From Candidatus Poribacteria bacterium (GTDB lineage: Bacteria > Poribacteria > WGA-4E > WGA-3G), in NCBI GenBank assembly GCA_028821605.1, contig JAPPFM010000027.1, positions 1-64,000 of the forward strand: a stretch of 64,000 nt of DNA, written 5' to 3'. Numbering within the stretch: position 1 is the first letter of the stretch; the number at the start of each line of letters is the position of its first letter. A program made the translations under genes and the position numbers. The notes beneath the pieces were generated by a model, which saw nothing but the letters and a program-made list of their open reading frames with translations, did no database searches and was not told the origin of the DNA. Shown here in pieces: positions 24,126-32,764 of the stretch.

Positions 24126-24929
24126 TCACACACTATTTGGTTTTGTGCAGAGCGCATACACGTATGGTGAAGTCAACTGCTGGTTTGGCACACGAAACCC
24201 GACTAAGAGATTACCAACGACAATATCCGTTAGATTGACACACTTACAGAGCACTTCATGCCCCCACTTACCAATAACTGCCCGCCACGGCGAATAATCA
24301 ACAACGCTCAACTTCAAGGGACCGCCTGTATATCCAAACTCTGTAACGTGAAATCCTGAGTCTCGTAACGCTGCATCGAGGTCAGTTGGCAGAATTACCT
24401 TGTGTGTCGCGAGGAGCTTCGGACTCGCGACGCGGGCGATCGGCGTATACATACCGCGCAAGTTCGGTGTTACCGTGAGCATTGTTCCCCCCGGTTTGAG
24501 AAGGCTGGACATCTCCTCCAAGATCGTTTGCGGCGCGTCGAAATGTTCAATCAACCCCATTGAATAAACGAAATCAAACGCTGCGCGCTGTTTTTTAGCA
24601 AACGTGAACAAATCTTCACAGATGATTGTCCCTTTGGCACCCGCAAGGGCAAGGTTCCGTTGCGCAAGTTGGCACCCCAACTCCGAAAAATCAACACCGT
24701 AACACTCGCTTTCATAGTTTTGGGCGAGATAGGGGAGCCACAGCGAATCAGCGCACCCCAACTCAATTAACGTCGGTTGTTTAAAACCTGAAAGTGCTCG
24801 GTTGAACAACTTAGCAAGTTGACGGTTCGCCACATAAGCCCATCGTAAGTGACGAATTTTGTGCTGTTGCCCATCCCAAAGCGTCGTCCAATAGGATTCA
24901 TCTGTCAAGGGTTTAACGTGCGAATCCAT
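24126..24929 (-). CDS. Class I SAM-dependent methyltransferase
   Basis: A 267-residue protein with a complete methyltransferase core: TLIELGCADSLWLPYL (motif I, near residue 55), CYGVDFSELGCQLAQ, FDFVYSMGLIEHFDAPQ near 118, and LLKPGGTMLTVTPNLRG near 140. The start at 24929 is chosen because it lies one base after the TAG of the upstream DUF2851 gene and has GGAAGG close before it. An earlier frame start would lie well inside that gene. The substrate is not evident; the SSLLKPGG and LIEHF motifs are generic for small-molecule or quinone methylases. Confidence 0.85.
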   Translation of the reverse strand: MDSHVKPLTDESYWTTLWDGQQHKIRHLRWAYVANRQLAKLFNRALSGFKQPTLIELGCADSLWLPYLAQNYESECYGVDFSELGCQLAQRNLALAGAKGTIICEDLFTFAKKQRAAFDFVYSMGLIEHFDAPQTILEEMSSLLKPGGTMLTVTPNLRGMYTPIARVASPKLLATHKVILPTDLDAALRDSGFHVTEFGYTGGPLKLSVVDYSPWRAVIGKWGHEVLCKCVNLTDIVVGNLLVGFRVPNQQLTSPYVYALCTKPNSV

Positions 24930-24930
24930 A

Positions 24931-26394
24931 CTAACCTTCCTCGGGGAGAACCGCATCGTGTTCCAAAATAGGGCAGAGGTCGCAGAGCCAATCCGCACAA
25001 TAGTTTTTATGGAGACGGAGGATGCCTTGTTCAATTTTAGCGGTCGGTTTCAGGTGGCGCATCTGCTGCGCCTCTGTCGTAAAAATTTGTTCGTCAATCT
25101 TGCGGATAATCTTGTTCCCTGTTGACTTGGAACCAGTCCTGTAGAGTCGTAGAATTGCCGCCTGCAATTTCTGGCTCTCCGCTTCGACAGCCCAAACGTA
25201 GGCAGCTGGTAAAATTTTATTGATAATGATGTCCACGGCTCGATCCTTACCAATAAGAACTGCTTTACGGGCACCGCCTGTACCGAAATCGAAATGCGTT
25301 TCCCAGTAGCCGATGGGTTCGAGCATCAGCAGTGCGCGAAGTTTTTTTTCGATGGTTCGTAATAGTTTTGGTGTATCTACATCTGCCGCCTTTTCACAGG
25401 TTGGCAGAAAGTACATCATGAGGCTGCCTTGGCACGCGTGAATGAGTTGACTCATCGCAGCGATCCGTCGGGTAGGACGGTTAACAGGTCTTCCTGTAAA
25501 GCTCCAGCGTGCTTCTGTCATACGTGGAGGGAGTTCAGCACATTCTGAAGCGCGCCACAATTCTTCTAATGCGATAACACTCGAATCGTTTGTTACTTCA
25601 GGCGGGAACGATTTCTCTCGTTGTGAGGGTAGGAGTCCGGCAACGCCGAAGAGGATCGCCTGAATTTCTAACGCTGACTTCTCATCAAGATCAGTGAAAG
25701 GCACATGCTGCGCCAACTCGCGAAATGCCTTGCTATTCCGTTCATACCCGAGTGCCTCCATGATACCTTCATAGAGGAGTTGCTCGAAATCGAGGCGCGT
25801 TCTTAACAGGCGTATTGATTCTGCCTTTTCCAAAAACCGTTCACGTCCCAAAGATTCAAAAACGCTTTTCAACACCTCCATGTTCAGTTGTTTCCCCGTT
25901 ATTCGACAACGTCCATCAGTTGTTTCTGGGGCTTGACTATCATCGTATAGATTCCCTGTATCTACAGCGACCCATTTCAGCAATTCGAGGGTCGGGACGC
26001 GTTTATTGTTCTGAAGCCGCGTCCGTAGATTGAAGTCATCATTAAAAAACACGGCGTGCAGAATAACGCGGTTGTATCTGGAATTGAGGTGATGTTTATG
26101 GGCGTACCACTCTGAAGATCGGACGTGAATTTCGACATCACCGACCTGAAGTTTCCCATCAATCTCAATCTCAGCGTGCATAAAATCGGGACCTTCGTTA
26201 TGGTTCCAGACACCCGGTTTTAGGACGCGAATGGGTCGTCGATCAATCGTTTCCATGTTGGTATTGAAAAAGCGTTGCTCCTGCCACAATTTCTGAACGA
26301 ACGCCTCGTCAATTTTATCCAAGTCAGGCTTGTGGGTCTCGTCAATTTCTCTGAAAAGTTTAAGGACATCCTCAATTGTGGTTATATCGTCCAT
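24931..26394 (-). CDS. DUF2851-family protein
   Basis: A 487-residue protein with the DUF2851 (PF11013) opening: VQKLWQEQRFF, IRVLKPGVWNHNEGPDFMHA, GDVEIHVRSSEWY and YNRVILHAVFFND in residues 30-115. The PDF and E-x-H-x-R-S-S-E-W pattern resembles a PD-(D/E)xK nuclease core, but no activity is established for the family. The C-terminus has HKNYCADWLCDLCPIL, a three-cysteine cluster that could bind metal. Length is within the family range of 420-490. It is translationally linked to the methyltransferase downstream and lies 22 bases after thiE. Confidence 0.85.
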   Translation of the reverse strand: MDDITTIEDVLKLFREIDETHKPDLDKIDEAFVQKLWQEQRFFNTNMETIDRRPIRVLKPGVWNHNEGPDFMHAEIEIDGKLQVGDVEIHVRSSEWYAHKHHLNSRYNRVILHAVFFNDDFNLRTRLQNNKRVPTLELLKWVAVDTGNLYDDSQAPETTDGRCRITGKQLNMEVLKSVFESLGRERFLEKAESIRLLRTRLDFEQLLYEGIMEALGYERNSKAFRELAQHVPFTDLDEKSALEIQAILFGVAGLLPSQREKSFPPEVTNDSSVIALEELWRASECAELPPRMTEARWSFTGRPVNRPTRRIAAMSQLIHACQGSLMMYFLPTCEKAADVDTPKLLRTIEKKLRALLMLEPIGYWETHFDFGTGGARKAVLIGKDRAVDIIINKILPAAYVWAVEAESQKLQAAILRLYRTGSKSTGNKIIRKIDEQIFTTEAQQMRHLKPTAKIEQGILRLHKNYCADWLCDLCPILEHDAVLPEEG

Positions 26395-26416
26395 ATCGGT
26401 TTCCGTATGTTTCGGT

Positions 26417-27046
26417 TTACTTCGCCCCTTGGATTTCGTTGAGCAATGCCTGTGTTGCGATATCTGGTTCGGGGTGTGTGCAAACAGCAGAGATCACCGC
26501 GATGCCGTGTGCACCTGCCTGAATAACTTCGCCCGCGGTTTCCACGCGAATACCGCCGATAGCGATGACAGGACACGCTGCGATGTCGCACATTCGGCGA
26601 AGTCGTTCTAATCCCTTAGCCTCTTCTGCGTCCGGTTTTGAAGAGGTGCCATAGATGGGTCCGAATCCGATATAGTCAGCACTTTCTGTAATTGCTTCAA
26701 GTATTTTTTCTTCGGTTCTGGCGGATGCGCCGATGATGGCTTCTGGAGATAGGATTCGTCTCCCAATAGAGACAGGCATGTCGTCTTGCCCAAAATGTGC
26801 GCCTGTTGCGCTGACAGCCAGCGCGATGTCGGCTCTATCGTTCACAATCAGTGGCACATTGTGCCGTGTGCATACGGTTTGCATCTGTTGTGCGATTGCT
26901 ACCAATTCACGCGTCGTTCCGTGTTTCTGCCGGAATTGCACCGTATCCGCGCCGCCTTTGATTGCGAGTTCCGCCAGTTCCGCGTGTGTAAATTGAGATT
27001 GCAATGTTGTATCCGTGATGACGTGTAAAACGCCGATGTTTTTCAT
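26417..27046 (-). CDS. thiE: Thiamine phosphate synthase
   Basis: A 209-residue TIM-barrel enzyme that joins HMP pyrophosphate and thiazole phosphate to form thiamine phosphate. ADTVQFRQKHGTTREL near 34 holds the RxK pyrophosphate-binding pattern. PLIVNDRADIALAV near 64 gives the N-D-R motif and GAHFGQDDMPV the HxGQ-D motif. SADYIGFGPIYGTSSKPDA near 127 is the phosphate loop, and PVIAIGGIRVETAGEVIQAGAHGIAV follows. Length is standard. No TPP riboswitch was recognised upstream, where only a palindromic repeat lies. DUF2851 and methyltransferase genes follow closely, without an evident thiamine link. Confidence 0.95.
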   Translation of the reverse strand: MKNIGVLHVITDTTLQSQFTHAELAELAIKGGADTVQFRQKHGTTRELVAIAQQMQTVCTRHNVPLIVNDRADIALAVSATGAHFGQDDMPVSIGRRILSPEAIIGASARTEEKILEAITESADYIGFGPIYGTSSKPDAEEAKGLERLRRMCDIAACPVIAIGGIRVETAGEVIQAGAHGIAVISAVCTHPEPDIATQALLNEIQGAK

Positions 27047-27099
27047 ATTGGCATATCATCCAAAATGTGATAGATTATAGTTGTCGATTTGCCTCGCAG

Positions 27100-27232
27100 T
27101 GAGAGTCGTCAGTGGAATAGCCATCATCCATTAGCCGTCAGTCCCGTCTTGTGGCAGTTACACAGGCTAACACTGCCACAGTTTACTGAAAGCCGAAAGC
27201 CGATGGCTGATAGCCATCTTACCGATAACTAA
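27100..27232. repeat. Palindromic intergenic repeat block
   Basis: Between the divergent thiE and SGNH genes. It contains TGGCAGTTA...TAACACTGCCA as an inverted pair and GCCGATGGCTGATAGCCAT-like runs that mirror the left flank. It is of the same general kind as the repeats at 9811 and 11046. Promoters for both divergent genes must lie here or at its edges. Confidence 0.55.
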
Positions 27233-27261
27233 TTTAGTATATCACATTTAGGAGGTACTTT

Positions 27262-27900
27262 GTGAGTAATTTATTATTTGAATCTGGAGATAAGGTGCTT
27301 TTTATTGGGGACAGTATTACAGATTGTGGACGACGTGATGCACATGCCGCTCCATTGGGGAATGGCTACGTCCGCAAAATAACCGAACTTATCACCGCAA
27401 AATACCCGGAACGTCAGATCACATACATCAATAAAGGCATTGGTGGGGACATCGTTGAGGGTTTAGAAAATCGATGGGATGTCGATGTCATTGACGAAAA
27501 ACCGAAGTGGCTTTCAGTGAAGATCGGTATTAACAATGCGAGTCGGCAGCACACTGAAGGTGTCTCGACAGAAGATTACTTACCGGTTTGGGAAGAGTGT
27601 TATCGGCGGATTCTCACGCGTGCGAAAACCGAATTAGATGCCTCACTTTTTCTATTTGAAATTTTTTATATTGAAGAAGATGTTGACGCGCCGCGTCCAT
27701 TGGCTGTTGATGCTTACAATGAAAGTATTCACAGGCTCGCGAAGGAATTTGATGCAAGGCTGATACCCACGAATGCCGCTTTTGACAGCGCAGTCGCTGC
27801 TCGTCCGGGCGCGCTCTGGACGACTCAAGACGGCGTTCATCCAAACGCAGAGGGGCATACTTTGATGGCGTTGGAATTCCTCAAGCAGGCAGCGTGGTAA
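27262..27900 (+). CDS. SGNH/GDSL-family hydrolase
   Basis: A 212-residue esterase-like protein. VLFIGDSITDCGRRD at residues 13-27 carries the nucleophile Ser of block I. YINKGIGGDIVEGL near 53 is block II with Gly, KIGINNASRQ near 92 is block III (the usual GxND is GINN), and TQDGVHPNAEGHTLMA near 191 holds the Asp-x-x-His of block V. No signal peptide. It starts with GTG after AGGAGG. Likely an acetyl-ester hydrolase on carbohydrates, which would suit the glycan-processing genes nearby, but substrate is inferred. Confidence 0.9.
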   Translation: MSNLLFESGDKVLFIGDSITDCGRRDAHAAPLGNGYVRKITELITAKYPERQITYINKGIGGDIVEGLENRWDVDVIDEKPKWLSVKIGINNASRQHTEGVSTEDYLPVWEECYRRILTRAKTELDASLFLFEIFYIEEDVDAPRPLAVDAYNESIHRLAKEFDARLIPTNAAFDSAVAARPGALWTTQDGVHPNAEGHTLMALEFLKQAAW

Positions 27901-27940
27901 ACTGTCCTCGTGAACGCGCTTTGAGGAACAGCGTTTGCCG

Positions 27941-28801
27941 CTACCGTGAAACTTCTTTGGCTTGACGTTTCAACGTTTGAATGAGTTCTTGTTCGTGATT
28001 TTTGTTGTATTCGGCGGCAAGCCGTCGGGCGTTGATGCGATTATCCCAGTAGAATTGCCCCCCAACTAAAGCGATGCCGGTGCAGTCAACGTATCGACGT
28101 TCACGAATCGCATCTACCGCAAGATAGATGAACGTTCCGCTTAGTGCTGCCGCGAGGATACCTTCTTTAACGCTTCCGACATAAAGCTGCCCGCTCCCAG
28201 GGACAACTGTGGAGAGCCATCCTGCCATTTGCGGCGATTTGTGTGGCAGCGGTGTTTCTGCAAGAAGCGTATCCGCTAATTGACGCGCCTTTTTTCTCTG
28301 CAGCGCATCAATCTGAAGCGTATCCGCTCGCCGTAATTCTGTAATAGCCTTGTTCCAATCGTTCGTATGGATGTAGCACCAACCGCGCAAATAGTGCGCC
28401 GCTGCCGCGACTTCTGTGTCCTCGCTTGCGTGCAGAAGTTCAAAGAGCGTGGTCCGTGCCAGTGAATACGCGCCTGCATCAAATTGGAGTTGTCCAATCA
28501 TCAACTGGCTCTGAAACCGGAAAGGCGAATTTGGATAGGCACCTAAGAATTCATGAAACAGACGTTCAGCACGGTCGGGTTCTTTCTGGTAGTAATAGCT
28601 CTGCGCGATCCGATAATCCGCTACATCCGTGAATTCTGTATTAGGTTGATAAAACAGAAGGCGTTTATACTCACGCCTCGCTGCTTGATAGTCGCCCGAT
28701 TCAAAAATCTGCTCAGCGTACCGGTATTGTTGGATCGTCCCTTCAGCAGTCCCACTCATCGCAAAGACTATGATGGAGATTAAAAGATTTGCAGTTATCA
28801 T
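27941..28801 (-). CDS. TPR protein with C-terminal PGSGQ membrane domain (copy 1)
   Basis: A 286-residue protein with an N-terminal hydrophobic segment (signal or anchor). Three to four TPR-like helices follow in residues 25-180 (AEQIFESGDYQAARREYKRLLFYQPN, RIAQSYYYQKEPDRAERLF). Around 195 comes STVVPGSGQLYVGSVKEGILAAALSG, a motif of small envelope proteins with two membrane helices. It starts one base after the stop of its longer paralogue at 28803 and shares the same architecture, so the two arose by duplication. Possible role in assembling or localising an envelope complex; family function is unknown. Confidence 0.7.
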   Translation of the reverse strand: MITANLLISIIVFAMSGTAEGTIQQYRYAEQIFESGDYQAARREYKRLLFYQPNTEFTDVADYRIAQSYYYQKEPDRAERLFHEFLGAYPNSPFRFQSQLMIGQLQFDAGAYSLARTTLFELLHASEDTEVAAAAHYLRGWCYIHTNDWNKAITELRRADTLQIDALQRKKARQLADTLLAETPLPHKSPQMAGWLSTVVPGSGQLYVGSVKEGILAAALSGTFIYLAVDAIRERRYVDCTGIALVGGQFYWDNRINARRLAAEYNKNHEQELIQTLKRQAKEVSR

Positions 28802-28802
28802 G

Positions 28803-29834
28803 TCAAAACCTGGATTTCCACAATACGAGTGTTACCTCGTCCTTGGGAGGGGGTGTTGCTCCAAATAACCCTGAATCCCGAATTTCCTGTTGGAGTCGAT
28901 TCCGAAAGTATTGCTCCTGTTGGATGTTGAAGGCGCGTGCCGTCTGGACACTCTGATAGATACTGTTCCCATAGAGAAACAACCCAAGCACGCCGACAGG
29001 AACGGCAACTTCGTAACGTTCTTCGTTGATGTAATAGAAGCTTGCACTCCCAAATACTGCCACACTAACAAAGGCGTAAAGTCCGTTCATCGTCCGTCCG
29101 CTATAAACCTGTCCGCTCCCCGGGACCAACGCTGAAAGCACGCCAGCAACCGTCGGAGAACGGCGCGGCAGCGTGTCAACGTCTTTGACTGTCCGTGCTA
29201 ATCTATCGCTGACTTTCGCAAAAGGACTCTCTGGATAAGTTAAAAAAACCTCGTTCCATACCCGGCTTGCTTGTGTCCATTCTCCCTTATCTATGTGGAG
29301 CATTCCGATTGTGAAATGCGCCCGCGGTGCCAAATTGCTCTCCTTATGCTCCGAGAGAAAACGCTTGAGTGATGCGATCCCTTGTGCGTTATCTCCCAAC
29401 AAAACATGGCACTGCGCGATATTATTTTTCGCACGCGCGACGAGGACACTTTTCGGATATGTGTCGATCAGAAGTTGATAAGCACGGATCGCGTTTTCCA
29501 ATTTACCGGCGTTCTGATAAGATGCAGCAACACGGAATGCTATGAAGTCGATTTGAGGGGCATCAGGATGTGAAAAGAGGAGTCGCTTATACTCGTGAGC
29601 GGCGTTGAGGTAATCACTCTCTTGGAAAAGCGAATCTGCAAAATAGCGATCAGCGTTCAGCACTCGGAAACCATCAGCAGAGAGAATCTCTTTACTGACT
29701 GCTGATTGCTGACGGTTTCCGACAGCCATTCCAGTGGATAAGGAGAATATCCAGAAGAAAATAAGAGGCAAGGCACAACTCACACGCCTATATTGCTGCC
29801 TATATTGCGTTGAAACGGGGAGGGTGGTTTTCAT
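28803..29834 (-). CDS. TPR protein with C-terminal PGSGQ membrane domain (copy 2)
   Basis: A 343-residue paralogue of the downstream gene. The N-terminus is a signal peptide or anchor (VSCALPLIFFWIFSLSTGMAVG). TPR-like units follow (ADSLFQESDYLNAAHEYKRLLFSHPD, AYQLLIDTYPKSVLVARAKNNIAQC, ASLKRFLSEHKESNLAPRAHF). The C-terminal part holds SALVPGSGQVYSGRTMNGLYA and two membrane helices. The ATG at 29834 is chosen because it overlaps the TGA of the CvpA-like gene (ATGA), which indicates translational coupling; an earlier TTG would lie deep inside that gene. The tail is longer than in copy 1. Confidence 0.7.
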   Translation of the reverse strand: MKTTLPVSTQYRQQYRRVSCALPLIFFWIFSLSTGMAVGNRQQSAVSKEILSADGFRVLNADRYFADSLFQESDYLNAAHEYKRLLFSHPDAPQIDFIAFRVAASYQNAGKLENAIRAYQLLIDTYPKSVLVARAKNNIAQCHVLLGDNAQGIASLKRFLSEHKESNLAPRAHFTIGMLHIDKGEWTQASRVWNEVFLTYPESPFAKVSDRLARTVKDVDTLPRRSPTVAGVLSALVPGSGQVYSGRTMNGLYAFVSVAVFGSASFYYINEERYEVAVPVGVLGLFLYGNSIYQSVQTARAFNIQQEQYFRNRLQQEIRDSGLFGATPPPKDEVTLVLWKSRF

Positions 29835-30325
29835 TCGGTATCGAGTTGCTTTTGCACATGTTCTTTGCCAACTGCCCAAACGTTATTACCGATGTCTATG
29901 AGTTGTGGGGCAAGATGAGAATTTTCAATCTCTTTTTTAAAACCTTCGCTGCTATATGTGTTGAGTAAGATAAGTGCAGCGGCGATAACGAGTCCACCTG
30001 AAGCAATGCCGAAGCCGAGTCCAAGTAAGCGGTTTACCCAACCCAAAACTCCCTTTTCAAGAATCCGCTGGATACGTTCAAAGAGTGAGTCAACGAGAAT
30101 AGAGATAGCGAGTACAATGACAACGATGCTTAGCCATTTTGCCCAAGTGGGATCCTTCACAAACTTTTGAAGAAACACCGCAAGCTGGCTCCAAAATTGA
30201 CAGGCGATGAAGAAACCCAGACCGATAACGAACACACCCCATACACTTCGGGTGAAACCAGCACGGCAGCAACTTACGCCAGCCAACCCAACAAGAATGA
30301 GAATACCGATATCAAGTTTTGTCAT
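29831..30325 (-). CDS. cvpA: CvpA-family membrane protein
   Basis: A 164-residue protein with four hydrophobic helices: KLDIGILILVGLAGVSCCRAG, VWGVFVIGLGFFIACQFW, LSIVVIVLAISILVDSLF and GIASGGLVIAAALILL. The LNRLLGLGFGIASGGL-type block in helix three to four matches the CvpA (colicin V production) family, linked to envelope stability in proteobacteria. The C-terminal 35 residues are soluble. It lies between the TPR-peptidase gene upstream and the two TPR-PGSGQ genes downstream, and overlaps the latter by four bases. The symbol is by family resemblance, not proven orthology. Confidence 0.8.
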   Translation of the reverse strand: MTKLDIGILILVGLAGVSCCRAGFTRSVWGVFVIGLGFFIACQFWSQLAVFLQKFVKDPTWAKWLSIVVIVLAISILVDSLFERIQRILEKGVLGWVNRLLGLGFGIASGGLVIAAALILLNTYSSEGFKKEIENSHLAPQLIDIGNNVWAVGKEHVQKQLDTE

Positions 30326-30363
30326 TTTGGGTGTTTCAGTGTGGGAGGTTTGCGAATTGTGCC

Positions 30364-31410
30364 TTAGAACGGGCCTGCGAGCGGAATTTCCGCCAAACTT
30401 CGTTCAAACGCTTGTTCAATTGCGGTCTCAATCGGGATACCATTGCTCAATTGGTGGAGCAGCATGCAGATTTTAGGGAAACCGAATTGTTGGATGAGAA
30501 ATTCTACTATCGCCGTGGATTGGATGTATGCCAATTTCCGGCATTTTGGATTAAGTTGGCTAAATGGTGTGCTCAGTAGTGTAAAAGGAAGTAGGTGTTC
30601 TGTCTGAACCGCTTTTTGCAATTCGAGTTTTTCGGACTGGAACATAGGACGTGCAAGGTTTTGTGCGAGTCCCTCATCAAGCCATGCAGGGCAATGTCCG
30701 TTTGCCAGATGATGAACCAGCAGATGAACCCACTCATGCCGTAGGAGTGCATATAAGATGCTGAGGACAGGCTCCCCGGCTGTGCAGTATGCTAAATGGA
30801 TACTACCATTGTAGCATCCACTTGCCCACTTTGGCAGAGAATGTTGAGACTTGGCAGCACCGTTTGTGTTTTCAATTGATATGGAAACCCGGGAAATCGG
30901 GTAACATCCTAATATTTCACCGAGTTCCGAGTAGGTTCGGTAAATGAGTCGGCAGATGTTCCATACCGTTTGCGGATTTATTTCGGAATGGCAGGTGAGA
31001 CCGAAAAATTCCGAATTTACAACCTGTTTAGAGAACTTTGTGGTGTTCTCTTGCAATTGTTTAAGGAATTTTCGAGGCGGCGGTTTCTTAAAATCATCCA
31101 AACAGATCAATGTATCGTAACATGCTTTCTCATCAAGAATGCGTGCTTTACGCCTAAGGGCTGTTGGCGACTTAGGGCATAACTGAAGTGCGATGTCTAA
31201 GCATGCCAATGCGGTATCCCATTCTCCAACCATCTCATACGCTTTCGCCAGATCGGCATAGATATAGTGATGCTGTGCCGCTCCTAATTTCAAGCCAGCG
31301 AGATAATGTTGGATAGATTCAACGTAGCATGCCTGTCTATAACTGAGCGTCGCTTGTTGAAAATGTGATAATGCCAATGGATTGGTATGCCTTATCTGCA
31401 CTGCCTTCAT
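30364..31410 (-). CDS. TPR protein with peptidase-MA-like gluzincin domain
   Basis: A 348-residue protein. Residues 12-90 hold TPR units (HFQQATLSYRQACYVESIQHYLAGL, ADLAKAYEMVGEWDTALACLDIAL). The C-terminal part carries LLRHEWVHLLVHHL near residue 227, an HExxH zinc motif, followed by CPAWLDEGLAQNLA, where the Glu is the third ligand. That spacing is typical of the peptidase MA family (PF13485). The tail KLAYIQSTAIVEFLIQQFG is a known block of that family. No clear signal peptide is present. A 13/12-bp hairpin stands 12 bases upstream of the start. Confidence 0.82.
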   Translation of the reverse strand: MKAVQIRHTNPLALSHFQQATLSYRQACYVESIQHYLAGLKLGAAQHHYIYADLAKAYEMVGEWDTALACLDIALQLCPKSPTALRRKARILDEKACYDTLICLDDFKKPPPRKFLKQLQENTTKFSKQVVNSEFFGLTCHSEINPQTVWNICRLIYRTYSELGEILGCYPISRVSISIENTNGAAKSQHSLPKWASGCYNGSIHLAYCTAGEPVLSILYALLRHEWVHLLVHHLANGHCPAWLDEGLAQNLARPMFQSEKLELQKAVQTEHLLPFTLLSTPFSQLNPKCRKLAYIQSTAIVEFLIQQFGFPKICMLLHQLSNGIPIETAIEQAFERSLAEIPLAGPF

Positions 31411-31421
31411 GAGGAATGGCG

Positions 31422-31450
31422 GTGCATTAAGGGCTTATGCCCTAATGCAC
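31422..31450. terminator. Strong hairpin between FHA and TPR-peptidase genes
   Basis: GTGCATTAAGGGC (31422-31434) pairs with GCCCTAATGCAC (31439-31450) with one bulged A and loop TTAT. It lies 25 bases after the FHA stop codon and 12 bases before the next ATG on the same strand. It may terminate or attenuate transcription, but lacks a U-run. Confidence 0.5.
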
Positions 31451-31474
31451 AACACAATCCTTTTCCTTGTATAA

Positions 31475-32134
31475 TTATGACCGCTCAATATTGACGACTT
31501 TGAAACTCACTTTTCCACATTTTAGAGTAGAGCCGTCTTCAATAAGGGTCGGCGTTTCAACGCGTGTATTATCAACATAAGTTGTGTTGGAGCTACCCAA
31601 ATCTGTAACATACACATCATCATCCTTCTGTTCAAATCGGATGTGTAAACGGGAAAGCGTCCGGATTGCGTTGTAACGTTTCAACATCTCTGGAGATGCA
31701 GTCGATTGTTCGGTGTCCCACTTCCGCAGTGCCTCTGCGTTGGGTAAAGATGCGTCGACCTGCATAATTTCCGTCGTTTCGCTGCCCATACCTTGTGGGC
31801 TGTAACCGGGTTGCAGCTCCAGTCCGTCTGCCGTAACAGTATCGGTTTCCAGGGCTTCGCCCCGAATTTCCGCCATCACGCGTTCCCGCGCGCGCTGCTC
31901 GGCACCCGGCGGCGGTAAGACATTCTCTCTTTCCTCAAAACGGTAGTGTGAGAAGTCTATTAATTGTTTCAATGGCTGAAGTTCCGGGAAGTTATTAACC
32001 TCCTTTAGGAGACGTTTCTGCTTACGTGATAGTTTTTCGTTTTTCAGCCAACACGTATAAGCTTCCAGCATTTCTGCCTTTTTCAGGTCATCTGCCGAGA
32101 TGCCGGACCTCCGCCATTTTTTCCAGAAGCGCAT
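31475..32134 (-). CDS. FHA-domain protein paired with an ECF sigma factor
   Basis: A 219-residue protein. The last 75 residues form a forkhead-associated fold that binds phospho-threonine: TLSRLHIRFEQ, then YVTDLGSSNTTYVDNTRV (usual DxxSxNGT), then LIEDGSTLKCGKVSFKVVN. The N-terminal 110 residues (MLEAYTCWLKNEKLSRKQKRL and a PPPGAEQRARERVM turn) have the size and layout of a cytosolic anti-sigma region, though no zinc motif is seen. GGAGG precedes the ATG. The gene begins 15 bases after the sigma-factor gene, so the pair is one operon. A role in controlling the sigma factor by phosphorylation is an inference from context. Confidence 0.8.
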   Translation of the reverse strand: MRFWKKWRRSGISADDLKKAEMLEAYTCWLKNEKLSRKQKRLLKEVNNFPELQPLKQLIDFSHYRFEERENVLPPPGAEQRARERVMAEIRGEALETDTVTADGLELQPGYSPQGMGSETTEIMQVDASLPNAEALRKWDTEQSTASPEMLKRYNAIRTLSRLHIRFEQKDDDVYVTDLGSSNTTYVDNTRVETPTLIEDGSTLKCGKVSFKVVNIERS

Positions 32135-32149
32135 GCGTTAATCCTCCAA

Positions 32150-32764
32150 TTAGTATATCCACTGAATGCCTTTTGCAATCAAAATTTTCCGCAATTCTTC
32201 CGTACACCGAAAAATCCAGATTTTCACAGTTCCGTCCTTCCGGTTGAGAATGCGGGCAATCTCTGCAATACTATAGCCCTCGAGGTGCCGCAACATCCAC
32301 GCAATCCGATGATTGGGTTTCGTGACCTGTTCAAGAGCACTTTCCAAAATCTGTTGCGCTTCTGCAGCCTCTAATTCTTCCTCAGGGCCTGGGCACGGGT
32401 CTTCATACTTGCTCAACGGCTGTTCATCATCGTCAGGTAAGCCACTGAGCGGACGTTCTCGGATCCGGTCCCGCTTCCGTATTGCATCGATGATTGTATT
32501 GCGAGCCACCGTGTTTAACCACGCTTGAAAACTACCCTGTTCTGTATCCCATTTGCTCAGTTTTTGCCAAACTTTAATGAATACATCTGAGGCAACTTCC
32601 TCTGCGTCTTGATAATTTCCAAGCATTCGGTAGGCTTTGTTATAAACCCATTTATAATGCTTGTCGAACAATTGCCTAAATGCGGCATCATTGCCTGCTT
32701 TCGCTTGCGTCGCGAGGTAGGTATCTTCGACAGCAGATAAATCGTTAGATATTTGGCGCGCCAT
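32150..32764 (-). CDS. ECF-type RNA polymerase sigma factor
   Basis: A 204-residue sigma-70 family factor. Region 2 spans about 28-95: DAAFRQLFDKHYKWVYNKAY, then NYQDAEEVASDVFIKVWQKL. Region 4 is near 155-195: WMLRHLEGYSIAEIARILNR and GTVKIWIFRCTEELRK, the helix-turn-helix that reads the -35 element. The linker between is long and acidic (PDDDEQPLSKYEDPCPGPEEEL). No region 3 or 1 is present. A perfect TTGACA/TATAAT promoter lies upstream with a 5' leader of about 170 bases, which points to housekeeping transcription of the pair. Its regulon is unknown. Confidence 0.93.
   Translation of the reverse strand: MARQISNDLSAVEDTYLATQAKAGNDAAFRQLFDKHYKWVYNKAYRMLGNYQDAEEVASDVFIKVWQKLSKWDTEQGSFQAWLNTVARNTIIDAIRKRDRIRERPLSGLPDDDEQPLSKYEDPCPGPEEELEAAEAQQILESALEQVTKPNHRIAWMLRHLEGYSIAEIARILNRKDGTVKIWIFRCTEELRKILIAKGIQWIY

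Noticed and set aside
27047-27261. TPP riboswitch upstream of thiE
   Set aside because: The CTGAGA and ACCTGATCTGG-like cores are absent on the minus strand; the region is a palindromic repeat.
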